A DNA stretch of 64,000 nt. Origin: an uncultured Ruminococcus sp. (GTDB lineage: Bacteria; Bacillota; Clostridia; Oscillospirales; Ruminococcaceae). The notes beneath the pieces are model-generated. The model was not told where the DNA came from. It saw only the letters and a list, made by a program, of their open reading frames with translations, and searched no databases. Below, one piece after another: positions 17,093-24,801 of the stretch; the stretch's first letter is position 1; each line of letters opens with the position of its first letter. The stretch is from contig UQPZ01000006.1 in assembly GCA_900543145.1 (NCBI GenBank), positions 124,001-188,000 on the forward strand. Reading direction: 5' to 3'. The position numbers and the translations under genes are program-made.

Positions 17093-17543
17093 AATTTCTC
17101 CTTTCGCTTATGCGGATCCTCAAAGCCTTGTAGTAATTTCTGGATACATATACCTGCTTATGAGAATACCTGAATTTGACCAGACTGGATGAGGCAAGGT
17201 TCTTTTCGATCGAATAAATATGATTAATATTCAGAATTGTGGATTTTGAGGCTCTTATGAACTGACTGGGGAGTATTTCCTCCAGTTCGTACAGCTTATG
17301 CTTTATCTGAAAAACATCGGTTTGTGTATGAGCGTCTATTCCTTTGCCAGAGGTTTCAAAAAACAGAATACTGTCAAGCGGCATAAAGTATTCGGTCTGT
17401 TTTTTGTAAAATACCATCTTCAGTCCGTCCGAAATACAGCTTATCGTCTTCTGAAGCTCCCTGATATTTTCATTCAGCTCTCTGCATTTAATAACGACCT
17501 CGTCCTCCTCAAAGCTTTTGTCTATAACAATTCTGATCTTCAC
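17082..17543 (-). CDS. LytTR-domain DNA-binding regulator
   Basis: A 153-aa protein without a receiver domain. Residues 50-148 form LytTR: YFMPLDSILFFETSGKGIDAHT, YELEEILPSQFIRASKSTILNINHIYSI, and VYVSRNYYKALR. This compact form (short N-terminal region plus LytTR) is common beside small membrane proteins in Clostridia, where the partner controls activity. It overlaps the LiaF-like gene. Targets probably include the operon itself, but no repeats were identified upstream. Confidence 0.9.
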   Translation of the reverse strand: MKIRIVIDKSFEEDEVVIKCRELNENIRELQKTISCISDGLKMVFYKKQTEYFMPLDSILFFETSGKGIDAHTQTDVFQIKHKLYELEEILPSQFIRASKSTILNINHIYSIEKNLASSSLVKFRYSHKQVYVSRNYYKALRIRISERRNYEE

Positions 17544-17650
17544 CTTACCGCCTCCTGTAATTTCATTATATATTTTTTTCTCAGCTATGTAAATAAGAAT
17601 AAAGCGACAGGGGGAAAATTGAAACTGACAGGTAATATTATTACAGTAAA

Positions 17651-17686
17651 CGCCGTTTCAGACCGCAGATACGATCTGAAACGGCG
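17651..17686 (-). terminator. Hairpin downstream of proS
   Basis: CGCCGTTTCAGA and TCTGAAACGGCG form a perfect 12-bp stem with a 12-nt loop. On the minus strand only a short TTT follows, so termination may be partial. Confidence 0.6.
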
Positions 17687-17695
17687 CAGCGTTCT

Positions 17696-19156
17696 TTAAT
17701 AGGCCTTGCCCCAAAGCACCATTTTCTTTGCAGGTTTTCCGCAGCATACGCACTTGTCTGAGATCTCATGCTGCTCAAAGGGAATACATCTTGAGCCGAC
17801 TCCGGTAATTTCCTTTACCTTGTCCTCGCATTCCTCGCTTCCGCACCACATAGCTTCAACAAAGCCGTCGCCCTTTTCCTCCAGCGCCGCTTTGATCTCG
17901 TCCATTGTCATACACTGATAAGTTTTGCTTCTGCGGTTAGCCAGAGCGTTTTCAAGCATTCCCTGAGGAATTTTCTTTTCAAGCATTTCCTTTACTTCGG
18001 TCAGGAGAGTTTCGTACATATTTTCAAGGGATACGGTTTTCTTTTCCCCGTTATATCTTGCAGCGGTCACACACTGATCATTTTCAATATCCTTAGGCCC
18101 TATTTCAATTCTCAGCGGAACGCCTTTCATTTCGTACTCGGCGAATTTCCAGCCGGGAGAATTGTCGGAATCGTCAAGCTTAACTCTTATGCCGTTTGCT
18201 TTCAGCTTTTCGTAAATTTCATTTGCCTTGTCAAGAACGCCCTCCTTATGCTGTGCAATAGGAACAATAACTGCCTGAACAGGAGCAACGGCAGGAGGAA
18301 GAACAAGTCCGCTGTCGTCGCCGTGAGTCATTATTACCGCGCCGATAAGACGGGTAGTAACGCCCCATGAGGTCTGATGAGGGTATGCAAGCTTGTTTTC
18401 CTTATTGGCGTACTGGATCTCAAAGGCCTTTGCAAATCCGTCGCCGAAATAATGAGAGGTACCTGCCTGAAGAGCCTTGCCGTCGTGCATAAGCGCTTCT
18501 ATCGCATATGTAGCCTCCGCTCCGGCAAATTTATCCGAGTCGGTCTTTCTGCCCTTGACAACAGGCATTGCCAGATATTTTTCGCAGAAATCAGCGTAAA
18601 CGTTGAGCATACGCTCGGTCTCCTCTATCGCTTCCTCTGCTGTGGCATGAATAGTATGCCCCTCCTGCCATAAAAATTCTCTTGAACGCAGGAACGGACG
18701 GGTAGTCTTTTCCCATCTCACAACAGAAACCCACTGGTTGTATAGCTTAGGCAGATCTCTGTAGGAATGAACTATATTTGCGTAATGCTCGCAGAAAAGA
18801 GTTTCAGAGGTAGGACGTACGCACAGACGCTCCTCCAGCTTTTCGCTTCCGCCGTGGGTTACCCAGGCGACCTCGGGAGCAAAGCCTTCAACATGATCCT
18901 TTTCCTTATTCAGGAGGCTTTCGGGAATAAACATCGGCATACATACGTTTTCATGCCCCGTTTCCTTGAACATTGAATCCAGTATCTTCTGGATATTTTC
19001 CCAGATAGCATAGCCGTAGGGACGGATCACCATACAGCCCTTAACGCTTGTATACTCTACAAGCTCCGCTTTCTTGCATATATCGGTATACCATTTAGCA
19101 AAATCCTCGTCCATTGAGGTAATAGCTTCAACCTTTTTTTCGTTTTTCTTTGCCAT
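17696..19156 (-). CDS. proS: Prolyl-tRNA synthetase, eukaryote/archaeal-like type
   Basis: Class II synthetase of 486 aa. It shows FAKWYTDICKKAELVEY, the motif 2 region RPTSETLFCEHYANIVHSYRD, REFLWQEGHTIHATAEEA, motif 3 SWGVTTRLIGAVIMTHGDDSGLVLPP, and a C-terminal zinc-binding end (CGSEECEDKV, CVCCGKPA) ending in Tyr. These mark the type 3 ProRS that lacks the editing insertion. ATG at 19156 is chosen, since GGAGT lies 11 nt upstream and overlaps the earlier ATG (19174). It overlaps the upstream small gene by 29 nt. Confidence 0.95.
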   Translation of the reverse strand: MAKKNEKKVEAITSMDEDFAKWYTDICKKAELVEYTSVKGCMVIRPYGYAIWENIQKILDSMFKETGHENVCMPMFIPESLLNKEKDHVEGFAPEVAWVTHGGSEKLEERLCVRPTSETLFCEHYANIVHSYRDLPKLYNQWVSVVRWEKTTRPFLRSREFLWQEGHTIHATAEEAIEETERMLNVYADFCEKYLAMPVVKGRKTDSDKFAGAEATYAIEALMHDGKALQAGTSHYFGDGFAKAFEIQYANKENKLAYPHQTSWGVTTRLIGAVIMTHGDDSGLVLPPAVAPVQAVIVPIAQHKEGVLDKANEIYEKLKANGIRVKLDDSDNSPGWKFAEYEMKGVPLRIEIGPKDIENDQCVTAARYNGEKKTVSLENMYETLLTEVKEMLEKKIPQGMLENALANRRSKTYQCMTMDEIKAALEEKGDGFVEAMWCGSEECEDKVKEITGVGSRCIPFEQHEISDKCVCCGKPAKKMVLWGKAY

Positions 19157-19436
19157 GTTTAAAATCAACTCCATATATATCAGTATTATAAATTTTGTAG
19201 TTTAGATCGTAATCCTCTTTCTGAGGATCGTACGGCCCTTTTACTTCGGGTGGTTCGTTGTTGTCGGAAAGCTTTTTATCGTCCACCCTTTCGGGACTGG
19301 GATCTGCGGGAGGGTGATTTTTTTCATAAAGCTTTGCGATTTTAGGCGTAAGCAGTGCGCAGAGTGCGATCGCCGCCATTATTATAACGACGCCGAAGCC
19401 CAGCTTAAGCAGCAGCTCCAAAAGTTCTTTATTCAC
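19128..19436 (-). CDS. Small single-pass membrane protein upstream of proS
   Basis: A 102-aa protein with an N-terminal helix (LLLKLGFGVVIIMAAIALCALL) and a long polar, Pro/Asp/Lys-rich tail (HPPADPSPERVDDKK, ending GKEKRKKG). It overlaps proS, so it is probably in the same transcript. No domain was recognised. The tail is predicted to be cytoplasmic and disordered. Confidence 0.7.
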   Translation of the reverse strand: MNKELLELLLKLGFGVVIIMAAIALCALLTPKIAKLYEKNHPPADPSPERVDDKKLSDNNEPPEVKGPYDPQKEDYDLNYKIYNTDIYGVDFKHGKEKRKKG

Positions 19437-19477
19437 TGTGAGCCCTCCTTCATCTATGTTTATATTTACTTAAAACA

Positions 19478-19687
19478 TTATAGCACCTCCTGAAAAAAAT
19501 TGCAATAGATACAGCCTTGATTTTTAACGTTTGAACAGACGAATAAATCTGAGTTGTCTTTTCCTGTGCGGCGAGAAACAGACATAAGATCATTTCCGTA
19601 TTTTAATTTCTGATGTTGAATTGATTCAAAACCGCAAGAAAAATATCCTATTACTATTTGTCCCTCGGCGGCTTTCGGACGCTTCAT
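19478..19687 (-). CDS. Small hypothetical protein with four cysteines
   Basis: A 69-aa frame starting MKRPKAAEGQIVIGYFSCGF, preceded by a strong SD (GAGGGGG, 7-8 nt). A longer start (19738) lacks an SD. Four Cys residues (SCGF, VCSN, CIYC) include a C-terminal CxxC. I do not recognise it. The 270 bp upstream up to ruvX are very AT-rich, with no second gene. Confidence 0.45.
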   Translation of the reverse strand: MKRPKAAEGQIVIGYFSCGFESIQHQKLKYGNDLMSVSRRTGKDNSDLFVCSNVKNQGCIYCNFFQEVL

Positions 19688-19877
19688 AAAACATACCCCC
19701 TCACTAATAGGCGAAAAATGGGCAAAAGTTGCATGCAAATGTGCAACTATGAATGAAAAAGTTTTTTGTTAAAACAAAATTTGTATAGTGTTACAAATTA
19801 AATACTGTATTTTTGTATATTATGCACAAAACAAATAGAATTAATTTACTGTAAATATATGTAATAAAATTTGCTGT

Positions 19878-19906
19878 TTGACTTTGAAATTGCTTTGTGA
19901 TATAAT
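19878..19906 (+). promoter_or_regulatory. Promoter of ruvX
   Basis: TTGACT, 17-nt spacer, perfect TATAAT, about 40 nt before the SD AAGGAG. Confidence 0.8.
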
Positions 19907-19960
19907 AATTTTAAATTTGTTTGTGCGGATAAAAACTGATTTTTAAGGAGAATTACTGAT

Positions 19961-20386
19961 ATGAAGATCATGGCGGTTGATTACGGAGATGTAAGGACGG
20001 GTCTGGCGGTTTGCGACAGAACTGAGTTTCTGGCTTCTCCGATAGGTACTATAGAAGAGCGCAGCGCTCAGGTGCTTGCAATGAAAATAGCGCATATGGC
20101 TAAGCAGTACGAGGTAGGCGAGATAGTTGTAGGTCTGCCTGTAAATATGAACGGTTCGTTTGGTCCAAGAGCGGAGAAGTGCCGGAATTTTGCTGATATT
20201 TTAAATGAGCTTACGGAGGTTCCTGTAAATATGTGGGACGAGCGTTCTACGACGGTTACGGCTCATCAGATTTTAAATCAGACAAATGTAAGAGGAAAGA
20301 ACAGAAAGGCAGTCGTTGATACTGTTGCCGCTGTAGTTATTCTGGAGGGTTATCTTGAATACAGAAGAAAGAATAAAAACAGCTGA
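19961..20386 (+). CDS. ruvX: Putative pre-16S rRNA nuclease / Holliday junction resolvase-like YqgF
   Basis: A 141-aa RNase-H-fold protein with MAVDYGDVRTGLAVCD (catalytic Asp), EIVVGLPVNMNGSFGPRAEK, MWDERSTTVTAHQIL (second acidic site) and VDTVAAVVILEGYL. YqgF processes the 5' end of 16S rRNA in E. coli and was earlier seen as a resolvase. The gene overlaps the metallophosphoesterase start by 32 nt. Confidence 0.93.
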   Translation: MKIMAVDYGDVRTGLAVCDRTEFLASPIGTIEERSAQVLAMKIAHMAKQYEVGEIVVGLPVNMNGSFGPRAEKCRNFADILNELTEVPVNMWDERSTTVTAHQILNQTNVRGKNRKAVVDTVAAVVILEGYLEYRRKNKNS

Positions 20387-21245
20387 GAAAAAGCCTGTCA
20401 GCAGGCGTAAAAAAATTCTGCTTGCTGCAATTGCAGTAATTGCAGCGGCATCGGCGGCCGAACTGTTTCGTTCAAATTACTGTATTGAAACGGAAAAGTT
20501 TGTTTTCAGAAGCGAAAGCGTTCCTGAGGGCTTTGACGGAGCAAAAATCGTACAGCTTTCGGATTATCATAATCACGGAGGCGGCTATGACGACAGGCTT
20601 ATTGAAAAAATAAAAGAGCAGGAGCCTGATTATATTTTTATTACAGGAGATATTGCCGACGCTCTGCGTACCGATATTGACAAGGCAAACGGTTTTTTGG
20701 AAAAAGTATCTAAAATAACAGACTGCTATCTTGTATGGGGAAATCATGATTACAATATAACCGATGCGCAGCGGGAGAAAATGGCGGAATGCTGTACGGA
20801 AAACGGCATAACAGTCCTTGAAAACGAGTATACGGTTGTCGAGCGGGACGGAGATAAAATGCTTCTGGTCGGAACTGTAAGCGGAACTGACAGCAGCTTT
20901 GTTCAGGCTATGCTTGAGGATTATCCGAATGAAAAAATGTTTACGGTCTGGCTTCATCATTATCCTGAGGATTTTCATGATATTGCGGCTATATCTAAGG
21001 AAGCTGGAAGTCAGGCAGACCTTTTGTTTACCGGACACGCTCACGGAGGACTTATCGGATTTCCTGCCGGAAACTTCGGGTTATATGCGCCGGGGCAGGG
21101 TTTTTTCCCTGAATATACCTCGGGCGTTTACGAGTACAGCGGAACGGAAATGATAGTTAGCAGGGGAGTCGGAAACAGCGGCTATACAAAACGTTTTCTT
21201 GATCCCTTTCATCTTGCAGTATGCACATTGGAGTCTGAGGAATGA
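20355..21245 (+). CDS. Membrane-anchored calcineurin-like metallophosphoesterase
   Basis: A 296-aa protein with an N-terminal membrane anchor (KKILLAAIAVIAAASAA, about residues 19-35) and the full two-metal phosphoesterase motif set: QLSDYHNHG, ITGDIAD, WGNHD, LHHYPEDF and TGHAHGG. It resembles the YkuE/YkoQ group. TTG at 20355 follows GGAGGG by 5 nt and is the best start. Substrate unknown; some relatives act on lipid or nucleotide phosphates. Its 3' end overlaps the convergent TSUP gene by 37 nt. Confidence 0.88.
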   Translation: MNTEERIKTAEKKPVSRRKKILLAAIAVIAAASAAELFRSNYCIETEKFVFRSESVPEGFDGAKIVQLSDYHNHGGGYDDRLIEKIKEQEPDYIFITGDIADALRTDIDKANGFLEKVSKITDCYLVWGNHDYNITDAQREKMAECCTENGITVLENEYTVVERDGDKMLLVGTVSGTDSSFVQAMLEDYPNEKMFTVWLHHYPEDFHDIAAISKEAGSQADLLFTGHAHGGLIGFPAGNFGLYAPGQGFFPEYTSGVYEYSGTEMIVSRGVGNSGYTKRFLDPFHLAVCTLESEE

Positions 21246-21613
21246 GTCTCAGGCTTTTCTTTTTTTGAGAAGAACTCTTTTATACCTGCGAGTATGACGA
21301 ATGCTCCGAATATTTTTTTAAGAAGAGAGCTGTCCATTGAGTTTGCCATAAGGCTGAATATTATAACAAAAGCCGTTCCTGAAATAATAACGGGGACGAT
21401 TTTTTTCCATTCGACCATTTTGTGTTTTGTATGAAAATAAAGCGAAACTGCGGCTATAGGAATAAAGAACACCAGATTCAGACCCTGAGCCTGAAGCTGA
21501 GGAACGCCGGCGAAAAGGGTAAGATATATAATAAGTATCATTCCTCCGCCAAGTCCCAGTGAAGCAAAAATTCCCGTTGCAAAGGACACTGCTGCAATAG
21601 TGATCCAGTTCAT
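21209..21613 (-). CDS. Half-length TSUP (TauE/SafE) permease, second half
   Basis: A 134-aa membrane protein with one TSUP repeat: SFATGIFASLGLGGGMILIIYLTLF, LQAQGLNLVFFIPIAAVSLYF, VPVIISGTAFVIIFSLMA, KKIFGAFVILAGIKEF. Normal TauE/SafE permeases have two such repeats in about 250 aa. Here the halves are separate genes 3 nt apart and probably assemble as a heterodimer. The family moves sulfonates, sulfite or related anions; the substrate here is not known. Confidence 0.85.
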   Translation of the reverse strand: MNWITIAAVSFATGIFASLGLGGGMILIIYLTLFAGVPQLQAQGLNLVFFIPIAAVSLYFHTKHKMVEWKKIVPVIISGTAFVIIFSLMANSMDSSLLKKIFGAFVILAGIKEFFSKKEKPETHSSDSNVHTAR

Positions 21614-21616
21614 AGG

Positions 21617-21979
21617 CTATCCTTTCATAAGACGTATTCCGAATATGATCATTACCGCTCCGAAAATGCGTTTCAAAGCCGTACCGGAAAGCTTCATAAG
21701 GAGCTTTGAGCCGACGAAAACACCTAAAAGTCCGAAGGGTATAAACTTCCATGACTGTGCAAGGTCTATAGAGCCTTTGGAAAAGTAGATTATTCCGCTT
21801 ACAACGCTCAGGGGAAGAGTAACGGCTATAGAGGTAGCATGAGCTTTTTTGGTTTCTGTTCCCCCTTGTTCCAGCATTGGTACAGTAATAATCCCTCCGC
21901 CTGAACCGAAAAGTCCGTTTGCAGCGCCCGAAAGCGCTCCGACTATATACAGATAAATATTCTTCATATATTTTTTCAT
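21617..21979 (-). CDS. Half-length TSUP (TauE/SafE) permease, first half
   Basis: A 120-aa membrane protein: YLYIVGALSGAANGLFGSGGG, THATSIAVTLPLSVVSGIIYF-like helix (HATSIAVTLPLS), FIPFGLLGVFVGSKLL, RIFGAVMIIFGIRL. The GLFGSGGG loop matches GLGGGM in its partner. It is complete with its own SD region and stop, so this is a split permease rather than a frameshift of one ORF. Expression as a heterodimer is inferred from adjacency. Confidence 0.85.
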   Translation of the reverse strand: MKKYMKNIYLYIVGALSGAANGLFGSGGGIITVPMLEQGGTETKKAHATSIAVTLPLSVVSGIIYFSKGSIDLAQSWKFIPFGLLGVFVGSKLLMKLSGTALKRIFGAVMIIFGIRLMKG

Positions 21980-22017
21980 AAAAAATCACCTTTTACTAGT
22001 ATCAGTAAAAGGCGATG
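21980..22017 (-). terminator. Terminator of the ylxM-ffh-rpsP-khpA operon
   Basis: On the minus strand TCGCCTTTTACT and AGTAAAAGGTGA form a 12-bp stem with a 6-nt loop, followed by TTTTTT. It is just downstream of khpA and partly in the TSUP 5' region. Confidence 0.85.
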
Positions 22018-22044
22018 ATTTATTCATTATGCTTATTAAGAAGC

Positions 22045-22278
22045 CTAGTCGATCTCAACCATTATCTTCTGGTTAATCCGTGAGCAGCCGGCTCTCATAA
22101 CAGTACGGATCGCCTTGGCGATCCTGCCCTGCTTGCCGATAACTCTGCCCATATCCTCAGGAGCAACATGAAGATGATATACAACTATACTTTCCTCATT
22201 AGGCTCGTCAACCTGAACCTCGACCGCGTCCTTGTTTTCAACAAGCTCGCATACAATAGTCTTTAAAAGCTTATCCAT
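22045..22278 (-). CDS. khpA: KH-domain RNA-binding protein KhpA
   Basis: A 77-aa protein with a single KH domain (VVYHLHVAPEDMGRVIGKQGRIAKAIRTVM, with the GKQG loop). KhpA partners KhpB in Firmicutes to bind RNA and affect cell division and sRNAs. Position after rpsP in the ffh operon is conserved in Firmicutes. Confidence 0.92.
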   Translation of the reverse strand: MDKLLKTIVCELVENKDAVEVQVDEPNEESIVVYHLHVAPEDMGRVIGKQGRIAKAIRTVMRAGCSRINQKIMVEID

Positions 22279-22284
22279 AATTAT

Positions 22285-22384
22285 TTCCTCGATCCTCCCA
22301 CAGAAATCCGGCGGAATTGCCCCCGCCGATAAAACGGCAAGGCTGGCGGTGGGATAGGTGCCCTGCCGGTTTTAGCGCCGTCGA
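22285..22384 (-). other. GC-rich two-hairpin spacer between rpsP and khpA
   Basis: In the minus-strand transcript CGGCAGGG pairs with CCTTGCCG (8 bp, one G-U) around a loop containing CCCACCGCC. Then CGGCGG pairs with CCGCCG around GGGCAATT. The khpA SD (GGAGG) follows. The spacer is much richer in GC than the region and has no T-tract, so it looks like a structured control element rather than a terminator. Confidence 0.45.
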
Positions 22385-22627
22385 TCAGATAGTGCCGTTT
22401 TTCTTTAGAAGAGATTTAACGGTATCTGTAGGCTGTGCGCCTTTTTCGATCCATGACTTAGCCTTTTCCTCGTCTACTTTAAGAACCGTCGGCTCTTTAG
22501 TAGGATCGTAGTATCCGATCTCCTCGATGAAACGTCCGTCTCTCGGGTATCTTGAATCAGCTACTACTATACGATAGAAAGGAGCTTTCTTAGCGCCCAT
22601 TCTTCTCAGTCTGATTTTTACTGCCAT
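22385..22627 (-). CDS. rpsP: 30S ribosomal protein S16
   Basis: An 80-aa protein starting MAVKIRLRRMGAKKAPFYRIVVADSR, fully canonical S16, with the usual DGRFIEEIGYYDPT. It follows ffh by 99 nt in the same operon. Confidence 0.97.
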   Translation of the reverse strand: MAVKIRLRRMGAKKAPFYRIVVADSRYPRDGRFIEEIGYYDPTKEPTVLKVDEEKAKSWIEKGAQPTDTVKSLLKKNGTI

Positions 22628-22726
22628 TGTATATTCACCTCCGCAGATAACATTATTTATATCAACGCTTTCGCACTGATCAACTGAATTGAACTTAAGG
22701 TCATTTAATTTACATTTTAATTTCCG

Positions 22727-24103
22727 CTACATCGGAAGTCCTGTGCCGTTTCCGCCTAGTCCTTTAAGCAGAGCCGCTCTGTTCTTTCTGGACTTCTTGC
22801 CGTGAAGGTTTCCGCCCAGACCGAATTGCTTCATCATTTTCTGCATCTGCTCAAACTGCTTTAAAAGCTGATTTATATCGGATACCTGAGTTCCGCTTCC
22901 GGCGGCAATCCTTCTTTTTCGTTTAGGGTCGATTATCGACGGCTTTTCTCTTTCCTTTTTGGTCATTGAGTTTATCATAGCTTCTGTCTTTTTAAGCTGA
23001 GTTTCGCCCTGTTCAAGCTGCTCGTCCTTTATATTTCCTGCGCCGGGAATTAGCTTCATAAGGGATCTGATCGATCCCATTTTCTGTATCTGTTTCATCT
23101 GATCCAGCAGATCGTTAAGATCGAAGCCCTTTTCTTTTACCTTTTTTGCAAGCTTTTCGGCGTCCTTTTCATCTACAGTCTGAGTAGCCTTTTCGATAAG
23201 CGTAAGCATATCGCCCATTCCAAGTATTCTCGAAGCCATTCTTTCGGGGTGGAAAGGCTCAAATTCGTCAAGCTTTTCTCCCATACCTACAAATTTGATA
23301 GGCTTACCTGTTACTGAAAGCACTGAAAGCGCTGCACCGCCTCTGGTATCGGAATCAAGCTTTGTAAGTATTACGGAGTCGATACCCAGGGCCTCGTCAA
23401 AGCTGGAGGCTACCTTTACGGCGTCCTGACCGATCATAGCGTCTACTACAAGCATTATCTCGTTTGGCTCGGCGATCTTCTTTATATCTTTAAGCTCGTT
23501 CATAAGCTCCTCGTCGATATGCAGACGTCCCGCCGTATCTATAATTACAAGATCGTTTCCGTGATCCTTTGCGTGCTTAATTCCCTCTCTGGCGATCTTT
23601 CTGGGGTCTATCTGTCCCATTTCAAAAACTGGTACCTCGGCACGCTCGCCTACTACTTTGAGCTGCTCTATAGCCGCAGGCCTGTAAACGTCGCAGGCTA
23701 TAAGCAACGGACGCTTTCCCTGAGCTCTGAAATGCTTCGCCAGCTTTGCGGCGTGGGTCGTCTTACCTGAACCCTGAAGTCCGCACATCATAATTATGCA
23801 AGGCGGCTTATTGGGAAAGTTTATTTTGGAGTTAGCCTCCCCCATAAGCTTTATAAGCTCTTCGTTTACTATCTTTATTACCTGCTGCCCAGGAGTAAGG
23901 CTTTTCAGCACATCTTCTCCGACGCTTCGCTCGGTAACGTTAGCAATAAATTCTTTAACTACCTTATAGCTGACGTCAGCTTCAAGCAGCGCCATTTTGA
24001 CCTCGCGCATAGCTTCCTTTACGTCAGCCTCGGAAAGTCTTCCTCTGGATTTAAGACGCTTGAATACGCCTCCCAGCTTTTCGGAAAGTCCTTCAAATGC
24101 CAT
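22727..24103 (-). CDS. ffh: Signal recognition particle protein Ffh
   Basis: The 458-aa SRP54 protein has the N domain (1-90), G domain with MCGLQGSGKTTHAAKLA, DTAGR, TKLDSDTRGG and GMGEKLDEFEPFHPE, and a methionine-rich M domain (IQKMGSIRSLMKLIPG, RKRRIAAGSGTQVSDINQLLKQF, then Met-rich tail). It binds SRP RNA and signal sequences to target proteins to FtsY/SecYEG. Upstream ylxM has its stop 36 nt before the ATG. Confidence 0.97.
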   Translation of the reverse strand: MAFEGLSEKLGGVFKRLKSRGRLSEADVKEAMREVKMALLEADVSYKVVKEFIANVTERSVGEDVLKSLTPGQQVIKIVNEELIKLMGEANSKINFPNKPPCIIMMCGLQGSGKTTHAAKLAKHFRAQGKRPLLIACDVYRPAAIEQLKVVGERAEVPVFEMGQIDPRKIAREGIKHAKDHGNDLVIIDTAGRLHIDEELMNELKDIKKIAEPNEIMLVVDAMIGQDAVKVASSFDEALGIDSVILTKLDSDTRGGAALSVLSVTGKPIKFVGMGEKLDEFEPFHPERMASRILGMGDMLTLIEKATQTVDEKDAEKLAKKVKEKGFDLNDLLDQMKQIQKMGSIRSLMKLIPGAGNIKDEQLEQGETQLKKTEAMINSMTKKEREKPSIIDPKRKRRIAAGSGTQVSDINQLLKQFEQMQKMMKQFGLGGNLHGKKSRKNRAALLKGLGGNGTGLPM

Positions 24104-24139
24104 GAAAACACCTCTTCTTCAGCATTTATATATCAAATA

Positions 24140-24532
24140 TTATTCTTCAAGATATTTTGAATTATCGTATTCGGCAAGCTTGGAATCAAGCTCTTCCAGC
24201 AGTATAATTGTCTTATCCGCAATATTTTTTCCGAACGAAACCTTTTTGCATTCCTCAAAAATATCCAGAGCCATACGCTTAAATTCATCAAGCTGTTTTT
24301 TATACTGCTCCTGCTGCTCCGAAAGTCCGAGAACCTTTTCAAAGCTAAGCAAAGCCTCTTCGCCGCGCTTTATGGAATCGTGAACTCCCTGCCTGGATAT
24401 CTCATACTGCTGAGCAATTTCGGCAAGGGAAAGATCGTCGTTGTAATAAAGCTCAAGAACATCACGCTGCTTTTCAGTAAGCAGTTCTCCGTATAAATCA
24501 AGAAGTATGCTCATATTAAGATCTTTATTCAC
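24140..24532 (-). CDS. ylxM: YlxM family helix-turn-helix protein
   Basis: A 130-aa sigma-70 region-4-like HTH protein: MSILLDLYGELLTEKQRDVLELYYNDDLSLAEIA and ISRQGVHDSIKRGEEALLSFE, then a coiled C-terminal half. YlxM is encoded before ffh across Firmicutes and is an accessory SRP component in some streptococci. GTG start with GGAGG 8 nt upstream. Confidence 0.93.
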   Translation of the reverse strand: MNKDLNMSILLDLYGELLTEKQRDVLELYYNDDLSLAEIAQQYEISRQGVHDSIKRGEEALLSFEKVLGLSEQQEQYKKQLDEFKRMALDIFEECKKVSFGKNIADKTIILLEELDSKLAEYDNSKYLEE

Positions 24533-24558
24533 AGACGTTCCTCCGTTCCATGTTTTAT

Positions 24559-24609
24559 GTAAAGCAAAACCGCTTTACATATTATATATCAAGTTCTGCG
24601 ACTTGTCAA
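24559..24609 (-). promoter_or_regulatory. Promoter of ylxM operon with adjacent inverted repeat
   Basis: Perfect TTGACA, 17 nt, TATAAT on the minus strand (24581-24609). Immediately downstream GTAAAGC-N6-GCTTTAC (24559-24578) spans the likely start site, so it could be an operator or a 5' hairpin. Confidence 0.8.
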
Positions 24610-24801
24610 GCGCTTTTTCAAAAATAATATTTTTTTAACAAATATCACTTGAAATAGACTGTCGGGCTGTGATAACATTATTAATATTGAATAACATATC
24701 AATATAGTTTATTAAATTCGGGGAGAGGTTTGAATTAATATTTCAAGCTTCCGTTTTTTGAGTTTTACAGGTCAAAAAATTCAGATTGGAAGGTGTTTTC
24801 A

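Noticed and set aside
22317..22511. Plus-strand ORF opposite rpsP and its spacer
   Set aside because: It is antisense to rpsP and the GC-rich hairpins with no SD.
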